Source of the DNA: Amphirosellinia nigrospora
Taxonomy: Eukaryota > Ascomycota > Sordariomycetes > Xylariales > Xylariaceae
Assembly: GCA_004123355.1 (NCBI GenBank)
Contig: SCHM01000006.1
Location: forward strand, 868,001-932,000
Direction of reading: 5' to 3'
Length of the DNA: 64,000 nt
The position numbers and the translations under genes were made by a program. Below the pieces are notes generated by a model. That model did no database searches and was not told the DNA's origin. It worked only from the letters and a program-made list of their open reading frames with translations. The first letter of the stretch is position 1; every line of letters starts with the position of its first letter. This document shows, piece by piece, positions 1 to 11,853 of this stretch.

Positions 1-1781
1 AGTTTCAGCCTCTTTGACAATGGAGGCGAATACACTCCAGATGCGGTCCCATAAATCTTTCTCCGTCGGTGGCTTCTCCCCTTCCTCCGGGGCCCTGTCC
101 CGCTCTACCCGATCCAAGTTTGTTGAATTCAAGGCCCACGGCATCGCCAAGCCGCGATTTGACCCATCTCTCGACACGTGTAGCAAGCCTGCGCATTTCA
201 TCCTTTCGCAAGCGAGCGCTAACTTCGTCGAGCTCCTTTTCAAAAAGGACAAGCTGTGGGGTAAAGTTGGTCCACGCAACGCCTGGAATAGACAGATCCT
301 CAACCTCGGTCTTGAATTGGTCCAAACACTTCACTTTCTCCTTGACAACGATCTCAGCAAATTCATAAGCAGCCCCCGATTTTTGGCCGGCTTTTACGTC
401 ACCAGACACGGCATCGCTAAAGGAGGCTACGCCGGATTTATGCGCCGCCGTAAGCTGCCCCTGATAAAGAGTCTTGAGTCGCTTGATCAATCTTGCCTTC
501 GAGCTCCACGCGTTTTCGCGCGTAAACAGCCTTGTGGTATCTGCCAGCCTGTATTTCGAACGCCTTCACGCACTTCTCCCTATTTGTTTTCCGGTCTCGC
601 CGAGACCCTCCAGAACAAGCGGCTTGCCTATGCGAGAAGATTCGGCTTGTTTTTCCTCAAGCGGACCAATTGCAGTGTCAAATAGAATTAGGACCTCGCG
701 GGAGATCTCATCACAGCGGAATTGAGCAAGAAGCTCTTGCTGCGTAGGTAGATCAAGGTCTTTGTTGTTGACAATCTGGTCCCAGACGCCTTCGGCATAT
801 ACTGAGAAGCCATCGGCCGGAATCCTTCGGTGATATTCAGGTAGGAACACACCGCCTTCAAGCTCTCGGGTTTTAGCGTTGCGGTTGCCACCAATAAATC
901 GTTTCCCCAGATTCTTCACCTCGTCTACAAATTTTTCAGGCTGTAGGATCTTGTGTGGTAGCGCAGCAAAAGCAAAATCGAAGTAGTCCTCAATACGAGA
1001 ATTCTCTAGACCTTGCGGCTTCGATATAGATGACCAAATTTTGGTAAGATCCTGAGTCAGGGTATTTTGAAGGTTGACTAAAGGTGTGTTCCCGATGTGA
1101 TCACGAATTACAAAGAATAGGAGGGACCTCGGAGTGGACCTAGAGTAGGTGTTAGCGTCTAAACTTTGCATCTTGTCCTTTCTCCCAAAACGCACTGTTT
1201 ATCTTTAAGGAATAATTGCAGATTGACCTCAAACACGGTCTTCAGTAAACCCATATTAGCACCTTGGTATAAACCGACTTGATGCTCCCAGATGTTGACG
1301 ATCAAGACCTCGCTCGTCGCCAGAGCGAACAATGCACTCTTTCTCTCGAAGTCTTGGTCCTCGCCGCGTTCGCGTCCGTCAGTGCCTTCAACATCCATGA
1401 CGAGGATATTGTCCGTCATAGTGGTCGTCTTGTTCTTGGACATCCATATCCCCTTGGTAGTCTGACGGCGCTCCGTCTCGGACATGACATTAAAATCGGT
1501 GCCGAAGAGGTTGTTGAGCAGAGTAGACTTTCCGGTCGACTGCGAGCCGAAGACAGATATCAGGTGGTAGTTGAAACCGGACTCGGCAACGTCGGTAGCT
1601 ACTAGATACGAACCCAAGTTGGAGCTGCAGGGTGTCGCATGCAAGGTCAGTCGGAGGTCAGACGAAGAGGCTACGGGAGGACGGCGCACTTGAACTCCTT
1701 GTCCTCGTCGACGACTTGGACGCCATGGCCGTAGTGCGCATTGGTGGGCGCATCGCCAACCGCAGCAAAATGGCCGTTCAT
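1..1781 (-). CDS. SEY1: SEY1/RHD3-family dynamin-like GTPase, 3' part beyond window
   Basis: Atlastin-like GTPase of the ER membrane that drives homotypic fusion of ER tubules. The start is the ATG at 1781 ([12 protein letters not shown]). Exon 1 ends at 1690, with introns at 1625-1689 and 1140-1195. The GTPase domain shows the P-loop GSQSTGKST, the switch motif [15 protein letters not shown], and family strings such as [15 protein letters not shown] and [11 protein letters not shown]. The family is about 850-900 aa; only the N-terminal half lies here, and the C-terminal transmembrane hairpin lies left of base 1. The frame shifts by one base near 595-610 (after EGLGE, continuing as [12 protein letters not shown]) and again near 480 (VELEGKID to [10 protein letters not shown]). 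Both sides match the family, so these look like sequence errors. Identity is very likely. Confidence 0.93.
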
Positions 1782-4364
1782 GGTGAAGGCGGTTTGCAGC
1801 AGCAGTGGTTTAATAGGGAGGGGGGGGGGATCGATATAGCTTAGAGGTTGGTGAGAGCAGCTATTGCCATGGCAGAAATGGGATCAGAAGCGCAAGCTCG
1901 GGACACAGCAAGCTCCTAACGAGGCACAATCTGAAGGGCTTTGTTTGGTCTGGCAATTCTGGCAACTGGGAGGGTGAGTTAGCTGTTGTGCTGTCTAATA
2001 TTTTACGATAGAAGTGGCCAATCCGGAGAGATGCGGTACAGTACCTGCACAATGACAAGCGAGGTAGGGACATCCCGGTTCTTGTTGGTGTGATGACTGG
2101 CACTGTGGCTTATTACTGTATGCTGTATGACAGTGTTCGCCCGCATTCTTAAGTACAAGTAGGTATAACACTGCTGTATTATTAGGGCGAAACACCTACC
2201 TATCCTAATCTAGACTAACTTTCCCTACCGGCAGACAGGTGCCAGTCATTGACGGCGGGTGCCATCATCACATGCCACTTGGGTATGATGTCAGCTGGCC
2301 GACCCAATGTTGTCTCCCCACGTTACCTCCTTTCTCATGACATCAAGCGAATTTGTCTTTAGAGGCATAGCTCTCATTTGAGCACCGCTCACATGCCAAT
2401 GCTTTTCAGCTCAATAACTGCATAGCAAAGAACCTAAAAGCCCCGAGTTCGATACCCAAACTCCAAGACTTCACCACGTACGTCGGGTAGCAATTCGGCT
2501 GGATACACGATGTTCGATAAAACTGGGTCCCTACTATGAAATCTTGATGATACACTTTTCTTTTTTCCAGTCTCGCTGTCGGCGTCTATGCTAGTAAGTC
2601 TGTGAATATGCGAAGTAAAGAACTCGTAATTCAAAGACTGTAGGCGCTAGACGGAATGCCTCTATGACATCAGAGCAGACCATTTGCTCTTCAAATTACA
2701 AGTTAAAGCGAAAGTTAGTATTCCGACTGGATAGTCTCGTATAAATAGTACTTTTTAGTTTCGTACTCGAGAATCTATAGCCAGGGCCGTAGCCCCTATT
2801 CCAATAGGCTCTGATGCCTACATGGGTTAGGTGTTTGAGGAGTATAGTAACCTGCGCACGTGTGCAGTTATTTCGCGGGGTGTATGAGCTGAGGTTTTCT
2901 ATTAGTGACTAACTAGCATTCAATTTATCAAGTTTCATAATATTCAGCGATTCTCTACAGGTGTCCAGAGTTAAAGACTACCGACAGACATTCATGTCCA
3001 AGGCATATACAATCCATATCTCTAAGGTTTTCCATCTTAGTTTTATAAATTACAACACTTTCATTTTCAATTAGCATATATGTATTTGCGCTGCATACAC
3101 CCAAGGCCACATTTCACGAACAGTGCGAAAGTCTCGGCATTGAGAAAGGGAACAACAGTGCACTCCTACTAAGAGACAAACTTAATAAGAGGATATGTAC
3201 AGGTTATATAACCTACTTTTATCAGAGCTATGGGCTATGTACTCGATAGATGGTGTCCTTGCAATTCATTGAGGGACAAATTAATTCTAAATCTAAATAT
3301 CCGGTACATTGGGGGGCGTTTTGCTCCTCCAGCTTTGCGTAGGACGAGCTACAGAGATATCAAGGAATACTAGTAGATATTCGTGGCTAGGTGCTAGGGG
3401 CTATGCCGGAGGCTCATATTCAACTGACAATTTTCTTCAGGTCTAAGGCGTACTGAGCTTCCCTTTCTCCTGTCCTTTACTCATACTTATGACTTCATAC
3501 CGCCTCTGTCAGTTTGAATCCGATTACCGGCCTCTTTGACGACACTTTATTCTCGTAGTCCTCGCCGGCCAATAGCCTCATAATCCCCAGCTGTATGTCT
3601 TACTCCAAGACTTGACCGCCTCTAGCTATGTGGCAAGATATGAGCACCGAAGGGTCTCTGTACCGGCAACTACGGAAGCTTATATATCTCCTTTGGTAGT
3701 CACACTTACAAAAGCTATATAAACTCCCTTTACCTTGGCCATAGACCCGGCTCGTTTTAGTGTACCGGACTTGAGGGTCAAAGATAAGTGGCAGAAAAGA
3801 AATATAGGGAATTAGATCGAAATTATATGTTCATGTGGAAATAGTAGACTGGAACCATCACGAACGCTTTCCGTATATCTTGTGCCGCCCAAAAGCACCT
3901 ACTTAGTCTCACTATGCCGAGCCCTACGTTTCTATCACACTTATGCTATCTCAGGTATGATGCAACCTATATGATGTGAATTGTGAATTTCCTGTAGTCG
4001 GGCAGCGTCTTGACCATTTTGTCTATCCGAGGAGCTTAACAGGCACTTCTTTCAACACAGAGCCATATCTACGAGTGTTACACGGGCCTCGCTTACGGAT
4101 ACAGCCCTCGGGTATTCATACCATTTTGAGGTTCTTGTACCGGAACTCCGTTGGGTGGTCTGTAAAAAAAAGAAATTATTTTGTGTATATATGTAGGCTA
4201 GCCAGGTCCTAAGTCCTCTGAAGGAAACTCAGAGAGTAAGATGTCCTCTGACACCATAGCCAATTATTGGAGCCAATAGGAATGAAGCTATTCCCAAGCC
4301 CTTCTACTGAGCCCTTGTGACAACAAGCAAATTCTCCCCCATCACAAGACCAAGAGAGAACGAC
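1782..4364. other. Intergenic region, no gene seen
   Basis: About 2.6 kb without a coding region I can support. Short open frames (for example 1861-2195 and 2434-2634 on the minus strand) overlap each other, lack family resemblance and start without context. The first few hundred bases are the presumed SEY1 promoter. The rest is A+T-leaning and rich in TpA, which would fit old mutated repeat DNA, but I see no terminal repeats. Confidence 0.5.
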
Positions 4365-5130
4365 ATGATGGAGGAAGAGAGTGTACTCAAAGAGATGAAG
4401 ATGCCTCGCCGGCCCATCAATTATCTTCCGGCAAAGGCCGGCGAGATTCTCAAATTGGGGCCGATTCAATGCTGTATTATGGAAGACCGGTCTCATACTG
4501 GTATATATATCTGGCTTTTGTCCTCTCCCGTTTACCTGAATTTTGGCATTGATTACGCACGTATCCGCCCAGGGGAAAGAAAGAGACTCTCTAACCGACG
4601 TTATTAACTCACTTTTTTGTCATAGACAATCGCATTGGTGCCGCCGAGTTCAGGGTGCCGGCCAATACATCAGGTCCGCCCCCTCACTGGCATGAAAGTG
4701 AGTACATATTTGTGTTGCCCTGGCCTTCTGCTGAGTAATATTTTGCCTTCAATGGGGAGCACGAGTGCTACCTAACTAGCTAGATATTAGAGGAAGAAAG
4801 CTGTGATTGACGCCTCCTTGTTTTATAGTGCACGACGAGACGTTCCTTGTGACCAAAGGTACAATCCGATTCCACGCGCCTGATGGGAAGCACGTAGACG
4901 CCAAGGAAGGAGACTACGTGGTCGTGCCGACGCGTGCGCCGCACACATTCTCGAATCCAACCGAGAAGGACTCCGTTCTCTTCATCACGTTCACACCCGC
5001 CTATTACATCAACTACTTCAAGCTGATGTCAGAAATGGCTGGTGACGGTAGTCGTCCACTTACTAAAGATGAGGTTGTAGAAGCTATGTCAAGATATGCG
5101 ACTGTACCCGCCTCGGAGATGGAGCCCTGA
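4365..5130 (+). CDS. Cupin-domain protein
   Basis: Small single-domain cupin (169 aa). Exons 4365-4500, 4626-4697 and 4829-5130 join in frame to a TGA stop at 5128-5130; both introns have GT-AG ends. Cupin motif 1 is reconstituted across the second splice: PPHWHEMHDETFLVTKG gives the H-x-H-x(n)-E-x6-G metal-binding pattern. Motif 2 is seen around GDYVVVPTRAPHTFSNP (G-x5-P-x2-x-H-x3-N). Cupins of this compact type include quercetin-dioxygenase-like and isomerase-like proteins in fungi; the substrate cannot be told from sequence. The chosen ATG at 4365 is the first in the frame; the next, three bases on, is equally possible. Unlike most genes here it reads without any frame break. An isolated gene with no evident partner. 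Confidence 0.8.
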
Positions 5131-6493
5131 GCAAAGATTCGGTTATAGTGCCGCGGTATTATGGCATGTTCGGGATTAGCGCCTTGGAATTATGGATTTG
5201 CTGGAAGGAGCTATTGTGACAGTATGTGAAAAGTGAAATTCTTGGAGAACGGGTAATGTCGTTGGAGATGTTGTCGGAATGTGAAAAGCTTGGGAACTTG
5301 GCTTTCTGCATGTAACCCTGACCACCACGGGAGATCCGGGCTATAGTCTGAAACCAGGTTTGTGACCCCATTGGGACTCACATGGGAATCGACCCAAGAT
5401 CCTCAACGAGGTAGTAGTCAGACTGGGATATAGGTCTGGACGTTGGCGTTCTTGCATATTTTATCGTTTCTAGCAGGTAGTAAGCAATGAAGCTGAAACT
5501 ATTCGGCTAAGAGTCGCCAAAAACCGTCGAGAGAAAGACCTTAATCCAAGTTGGAACCATCCGCCGTCAGATTTGAATCATATGTACAGTGTAGTATTAC
5601 TCGTTAGCAGAAGAGAAGGGATCATTCGCTATGGGTGATCTACCAATCTCAATATACGATAGATGGCTATATGAGTAAATTAAAGAACAAACGATCTTAT
5701 ATAGAAGCTTATGATATAGCTTATATAGGGCATATATATATGGTTATAGATATGGTCGTTGTTCGACCGAGATGACCGGCACTTGAAAAATGATTCGCTG
5801 CAGTACTCGGGGCAAAAGACTGAGTATTTGTTGCCACGATATACCCTTAGCACCTTATGTCCTGGGCAAGAAAGAATAACGAGGCATTTCCATTCTCCTC
5901 GCGGCTGAGGCTCGGGCTAATTGAGCCTGTCGAGTTAATCAGTCAGCACTGACTTGAGCAATTTATTTGTAGAGCCGACTAGCCCAACTGAGCTTTACTT
6001 AATTACGGCGATATTGCGGACAAGCTTACAACGCTCTTTACTGGGCGGTATGCTGATGTAAGGTGTTGGTAAGTACCCGATCGGAGGACGCTAAGAGGAT
6101 ACGTACTCGGGTAGGTGCAGCCGGAGACGGCGGGAGGCGCTAGAGGTGGGATGGCGGGTCGTTGAGCTCCCTGCACTGCTCCCTGGTTGATTTGTACAAG
6201 ATCACAAATCGTCCATCACGAGCCAGACGATACCAATAATATCAAATCAACAGCCACTTCACGAATTTTCTAGAGCTCCAATTACTTAATGCTCACTCTT
6301 GCAAATCCCAGACACCACCTGCCCCTAAACATGCCCTACTAGGTACTGCATAACGCCAGGACCGTGATGGCAATGTGCCCGCATCCACTTCCTTGATCTC
6401 AATTACTTGTACCTTATCTAGATCTGCCGTCTCTCTGCATTGCCATCGCTCTTTGTATATAAAGACCACGTCGCATTCATCTATACTTTCCCA
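5131..6493. other. Intergenic region, no gene seen
   Basis: About 1.4 kb between the cupin and pirin genes. It contains an A+T-rich stretch with TATA-like runs around 5690-5760 and no frame with family resemblance. The 3' end must hold the pirin promoter; a TATATAAA stretch lies near 6456-6463, about 30 bases before the proposed pirin ATG. Confidence 0.5.
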
Positions 6494-7697
6494 ATGCGCT
6501 TCCTTTCGCTCTTCATCTCTATACTCGTTGCCTTGGTGTCTACTGTTGTCTATCGAAATCAAATCGTTGATTTAGCAGCGGTCGGCATTACTAAAGTCAC
6601 GAAGCAAGTGAACAACATCTTAACATACGCCACTATCTTGAACTCTAGTGCTGGAGATCTCGAGTCTTCTACAACGGACACGTCTAACTCTCCGTTTTAC
6701 AACCCGTCGGAACAGCTCGTCGCGACCAAGATGTCTGCCCCCCGCGTAATTCGTAAGGTCTTCCTTGCTGTCGAGCAAGCCGAAGGAGCTGGTGCTCGCG
6801 TTCGTCGGTCCATAGGAACACCTCAGCTGCGCAATTTCTCACCTTTCTTGATGCTTGATCACTTTAGCATCAAGCCAGGTGCCGGCTTTCCAGACCCCCA
6901 TCGCGGGCAAGAAACGTGAGCCGTCACCACAAATCACAGTCGGTGCTAAGATAGACATCTGCTAACAGTCCGGGATTCTCAGTATAACCTACTTGCTCAC
7001 TGGCGCTGTGGACCACGAAGATTTCGCTGGAAACGCGGGTACGATCGAGGCTGGCGACCTACAATTCATGACGGCTGGGCGAGGCATTATGCATGCCGAG
7101 ATGCCGCGACAGAACCCTGATGGTAGCGCCAATGTGGGCTTGCAGTTATGGGTCGATTTGCCAACTGACCTGAAAAAGTGCGAACCACGGTACCGGGATC
7201 TGCGGGCCCAGGAGATACCGCAAGTTAACATCGACGACAAGGTCCACGTCAAGGTTATCTCGGGACAGTCAGGAGGCGTCGACAGTGTCAAGGACCTTGC
7301 TTATACACCCGTATGGATTCTAGACATCGAAATCAAGCCTGGCGGAAAGCTTGCCCAGCCTTTGCCCGTGGGCTGGAATGCCTTTTCATATCAGCTTGAG
7401 GTTCAGCTGTCTTCGGATCCGGCGACGCGAAGCGCACAGTCGAGCAGTACCACAACTGTGTGTTCGAGCCCGAAGTGACGTTGTTAACATTGAAGTGCCC
7501 GAAAATGCCACCTCGAACGCGCGACTCGTGTTGATCGCCGGACAAGTACTCGACCAAAAGGTTGTGCAGTATGGCCCCTTCGTTTTGAACTCGCCAGAGG
7601 AGGTGCGCCAAGCCCTTTTCGACTACCAGTTCCAAACGAACGGATTTGAGCGGCGAAGGACTGGGCGAGTGAGATCGGCAAGTCGATGGCCCATTAA
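6494..7697 (+). CDS. Pirin-family protein with N-terminal hydrophobic extension
   Basis: Bicupin pirin, an iron-binding nuclear or metabolic regulator in other organisms. Exons 6494-6915 and 6983-7697 (67-bp intron). The pirin core begins at MSAPRVIRKVF (6731) and runs through RNFSPFLMLDHF, TAGRGIMHAEMP and VQYGPFVLNS to the TAA at 7695. The frame also opens upstream from ATG 6494 with MRFLSLFISILVALVS, a membrane or signal-like segment followed by about 60 residues, so two start sites are possible. Three one-base G losses (near 7400, 7474 and 7653) shift the frame while the family sequence goes on. The first metal-site motif reads FPDPHRGQET where the family has FPDHPHRG, so the first of the four metal ligands is missing. 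Family assignment is firm; function is not predictable. Confidence 0.9.
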
Positions 7698-7999
7698 CCC
7701 ATCCTCGCCGTAGCATGACATTGTACTAAAGGTTCCATCTATCCATCTGAAAAACCTTCGTTTCCTTGTATATACTCATTTCTGGGTAATTTCCCTATAA
7801 GCTGCCCATTCCATTAAGCATAGGACCCTGCATAGCATCATTATTTTGGCGTATTGGTGTCAAGGTTGACGAAAGAAACGACCTTTAGTTTGAGATAGAA
7901 TAAGCGAGTCACGAGTTTCCGTTTTGAGCACTGTCTTTTCCGTCGCATACAATGACTAGCAAATTTGGAGCGGAGTTCTCTTTTTCGCTTCGTTAATGT

Positions 8000-8522
8000 T
8001 CACCACTTCTTTGACTTCAGAGCTTTTGGGGTGGAAATTTCTCCTGCCGGTCTTTTTGAAGGAAACGGTTCAGGCAGGGTCATGGCCCATGCTAGCCGAC
8101 ATAGCTCGTCCGGAGGAAACTCCCTATCGCCCCAGATATCAACTTTGCTAGGTAAAAGACCTGTAACTTGCTGCAGTCGTGGGTTGCTCAGTATATCCCC
8201 TGCTCTAACCACTGGAAGCGTTTGTTGCTGAGTACTTGATTCGACTTAGAATGGTGAGAGTGGCGTTTTGATTTTATTGATGGTACTTGCGTCTCCTCGT
8301 ATCGTAGGTGACTGGGCTGTACTAAGGGCTGATACCCTCGTCGCTGAGGACTTTGAGGCCCATGGGCTGGAGGTGTGCGAGTGCTCCCTGTTTTAGCACT
8401 CTGTGACGATGATATCCGCGGTGCCGAGGAGGGGGTCGCGATTGTTGCGGCTCCTTTAGCGTTGGCATCCTGGCCGAGGTTGATTGCCTCGATGGATTGT
8501 GCTGTGAGTAGGGTGGCGGCAT
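8000..8522 (-). CDS. Hypothetical protein, frame interrupted
   Basis: I do not recognise this gene. Starting at ATG 8522 (MPPPYSQHNPSRQS), three successive minus-strand frames give a coherent low-complexity, Ser/Pro/Gln-rich N-terminal half followed by a more ordered end (QQVTGLLPSKVDIWGDREF, then a Lys-rich tail to the stop at 8000). Each change of frame is minus one, the same sense as most breaks in the conserved genes of this window, which is why I treat it as one gene of roughly 170 aa and not three chance frames. A start at 8541 in the neighbouring frame is an alternative. It lies tail-to-tail with the pirin gene, about 300 bp away. Confidence is low because no homology can be shown here. 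Confidence 0.35.
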
Positions 8523-11142
8523 GATGACTCGTCGGCTTCACAAGTTATTTTGCACACTAACAACGAACTGTCCGGTAAAGACAGAGAGGCATGCAATTTA
8601 TAGTCACAATAGTATAGGATAACTAGACTAAAGATTCAACTTGAGTAGATAACTTGAATTAGCATGACACAAGATAAGACTCAGCCCGCTCTTTATACTA
8701 CGCATCATCCCTCCCCTCGCATTCACACAAGGGATACACGGAAAGAAAGGTCCAACGTTTCACACGCCTCGTATGTCATATTTTCTCCGTGATGTCCCCA
8801 ATCCGCCCCAGTTGTCTAGCGGGAGAGCCGCTCACGACGCGGGTCAGCGTTGCAGACAGCTAGCTGTACCAAGCTTACGTGCGCCAATATTCGCCCGCTT
8901 CATATGTTACCTTTTTGTGGGATTGTGCTACGTAAGTAGCTAGTGGTTAATAAAATCAACATCTCTAGGTATTCCCGACATGCTAACTGATGGCCCGACC
9001 AGGTGAAAGTACCTCATATCACGATATCACAGTACTTGACACCAGAATCTTGATGCGAGAGTGCGTCACCTCATCCCTTGCTCCAAAGCCTCGTCGGCCC
9101 CCAATGCAGTCTTACAGGAGGGGGTAGGATTGCGGGTGCGAACTAGAAGCAGGCTCCAGCCTCACGGGTTGCTCGCATGGCCGAAGACAGGGAATTCCCG
9201 CATTTCTGGGGACGAATCCTATTGGTCGATTATATCTGACAAAACCTAAAAGTGACACGATTCATTCGTCGGCGGGCTGCCACATAAACTAGATAACTGG
9301 AGTTCTAGCCTGCGCTGTCGTAAATGGTTCGCTTCGCTACCTGCCTGAGTCACTGTCTGCGCGTGATCTGGGGCTCCAGAGACGGTGACTTCCGGGGTCA
9401 TTAAGCGCCAATAATACTTGATTGAGGACGAGGTAGCAGGTAACTTGATTTTGAGCAAGTCTCAGTCTGGATCTGGGTTTGCCACTCTTCTGTGGTGCAT
9501 GTAATTAGTCTTGGCGTGATCGCTGCTTTTTCTCTGGCTTGACTCACCACATTCGTTCCTATTCAGCTGACTAAATACTCTAGCCACACACAGCCAGTGC
9601 TGTAGGGTAGTAGAGGAGATACTATCAACTGGATGAGGGCGGTGCTACCCAGTAAGATTGAATATGAAGAAACGATTCGAGAAATCGTCACGAGGTCTTA
9701 CGGGGCGGAATTTAGAAGCTACTCTTGGAGGTCAGGGACATCTTCTTGACCTGACGCTTTTAAGCATGCCTCTCTACTTATTTCCCGCATCTTCTCTAGC
9801 TATAGCTTTCCCTCGACGGCTCCAGTTTCAGCCGGTCCCCTGGCCTCGGCCAGCCAAAGAAAGAGGGGATTGTGGCAGATGGAAAGAAGGCGGTCGACGA
9901 AAGAGAGATAGAAAGGGTGCAACGAAGCAAGCAGCGGTGTTGTTAACATGCACATAGTATTAAGAGAATATCCGAATTAATGGATAGGCTGAAGCATCAA
10001 GGCAAGCAACCACGAGTGAGTGGCGCGTTCGTCTATGACAGGAGCTAGACGAGCTATTAGCTGGCTGCGAAAAATCTTGACCTCGGCGCCGAAGATAATT
10101 CCATTGCTCTTCAGAAGAAAATGAAACACGACTCTCTTAGTTACAGAGCACCATCCCAAATGCCTACGGCGATAGTGATGGCGCCCTGGCGGGCCTTATG
10201 CTTTTGATCTGCCACATTTGGTGTGTGTGTGTGTGTGTGTTTGCAATGGCTAACCATCTGCCGCGTACATGCTCTGCCCCTCCATTTCGCGCAGTAGCTT
10301 ATCGATGTACTCGCCAGCTGCAGAAAAGTGAAGAATGTGAGCGATGGCGCACTGGAGAGCAAGCAGTCGAGACGAGGGAGGGCCTATGTCCTATTTTCGC
10401 TCACGTAGAGCGGTCCGGGTGAGAGGAAACTCTGTAGAATGTAGCGGGACAAGAATGAGTCGATATGATAATTATGCGACTGCGAGTCTGAAAGGGGCTC
10501 AAAAATATTTTGAACTCGCCAAAGTGGACGTGGAAAGGTCGGGTGAGCGTGAGGCATTCCGTGTCTGTCGATATCGCCACCTTCAATCAGGTACACGACT
10601 CCGTACCGAACATATTCAGAATTCGCGTCAGAATACCTTAAGCCGCCATATAAACTGTGTGCATCTCTATATCGCAATAAAGTTACGTTACAAACGTAGG
10701 TGACTAACAGAGTGTCAAAGGTACTGTTTGCTGCATGTTGTTCTTGGTCTTGCAATAGGTAACGGTTATTTGTATCAAATCATGAGGTTAACCTCACATC
10801 TACTACCTCTGCACAATTTAACCACTGCCTACTCAATACCTCCGTTCGGTATATTTCTGCTTTAATGCCCGATATGCGAAGACGGCTTATCTATCGTACT
10901 TGACCTACTACCTGCAAAGCCCTGGGATCCTTAATAATTACGTTTCATAGCCGGATTTAACGAAACTTAGACTCAGTTGATGTAAATTATATGCTCTCAA
11001 GTAGCTTCGCATTTATATCTTCCTTGCCATAGGCTCGTTTCATGCTAATGCCCGTTCTAGGAACTGTTAGTGAGAAATATATTGAGCACCGCTTCATAAT
11101 TTCGCCTCCCAGGTTTGGACAACAAGCCATAAAAGCCTCAGT
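8523..11142. other. Intergenic region, no gene seen
   Basis: About 2.6 kb without a supportable gene. Frames at 9061-9957 and 10141-10755 overlap on both strands, have unnatural composition and show no family resemblance. A (GT)10 microsatellite lies at 10221-10240. Confidence 0.5.
10221..10240. repeat. (GT)10 microsatellite
   Basis: Ten perfect GT units are read directly from the sequence, with one extra G in front. A simple repeat in intergenic DNA with no associated gene. Confidence 0.95.
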
Positions 11143-11853
11143 ATGATGTCGAATTCGGGGTTAAGATCACCTTGTCCATCTGGCAGCAACTCGGTAAGTA
11201 TTCCCTGAATTGTTCTCTTCTTGTTAGGATATAAATTCGGCGTACGGAAGGTTCATCTGCGGATAGTTTTACACATGATGGGCTTCCTATGCTCGCAAGC
11301 TACTCAAATAAGATGACAATTGCTGATCCCGTCGTTACAGTCGTAGTGCACGATCAACAAGGAAATTGTCCTCAGCTGCTGCTGGTATAACCCCTGTGCG
11401 GAAGGAGGTATTTGCCGACCTAAGGCGTTGAGTAACAACGATACATACGGCGAAGCCAACCCGAATATTATCAGACTGCAGCATCAGAACGCGACGGTGA
11501 TCAAGAGTACACGATCAAGAGCAAATATTACAATTCGTCAAGATGCAATCTTGAAGAATGGGACGGCCCAAGGTCCGCTTGTGCCTTCACAGGGTACACG
11601 TAGTATTGCCTCGGTCGTGGTACCCATTGTTGCCGCAGCTATACTGTTTGCGCTTTTCTCCATACTTTGGCGCCGAAGGAGACAGAAGCGAATGAGGAGA
11701 CAGGCACAGGAGGTAGAGCTGGGAAATCAACGAGTGTATCAAGCAGCTAATGTGCTGCTTCCTCCGCCAATTACCGTTTCCCCTCTTGCCTCAATCCACC
11801 CTTCCCTGGCTTCGTCGCCCCCGCGACTCGGCCCCCAAAAGGAAGAAACCTGA
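11143..11853 (+). CDS. Cys-rich single-pass membrane protein, hypothetical
   Basis: I do not recognise the family. The proposed exons are 11143-11193 (MMSNSGLRSPCPSGSNS) and 11347-11853, joined in phase. The second exon begins with a cysteine-rich stretch (LSCCWYNPCAEGGICRP), followed by an N-glycosylation-rich region (NDT, NAT, NIT, NGT), one transmembrane helix (SIASVVVPIVAAAILFALFS) and a basic stop-transfer (RRRRQKRMRR). A short Pro/Ser-rich tail leads to the TGA at 11851. The layout is that of a small fungal cell-surface glycoprotein, extracellular at the N-terminus. No signal peptide is visible, so an upstream exon may be missing or the first exon may be wrong. The second exon is much better supported than the first. 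Confidence 0.5.

Noticed and set aside
14-685. 223-codon open frame on the plus strand
   Set aside because: It lies antisense to the strongly supported SEY1 coding region and has no family resemblance.
2445-2465. GAGTTCGATACC, a tRNA B-box-like string
   Set aside because: No matching T-stem, anticodon arm or A box could be found around it.
10141-10755. Overlapping open frames on both strands
   Set aside because: Composition is unnatural, they overlap completely and none resembles a known protein.
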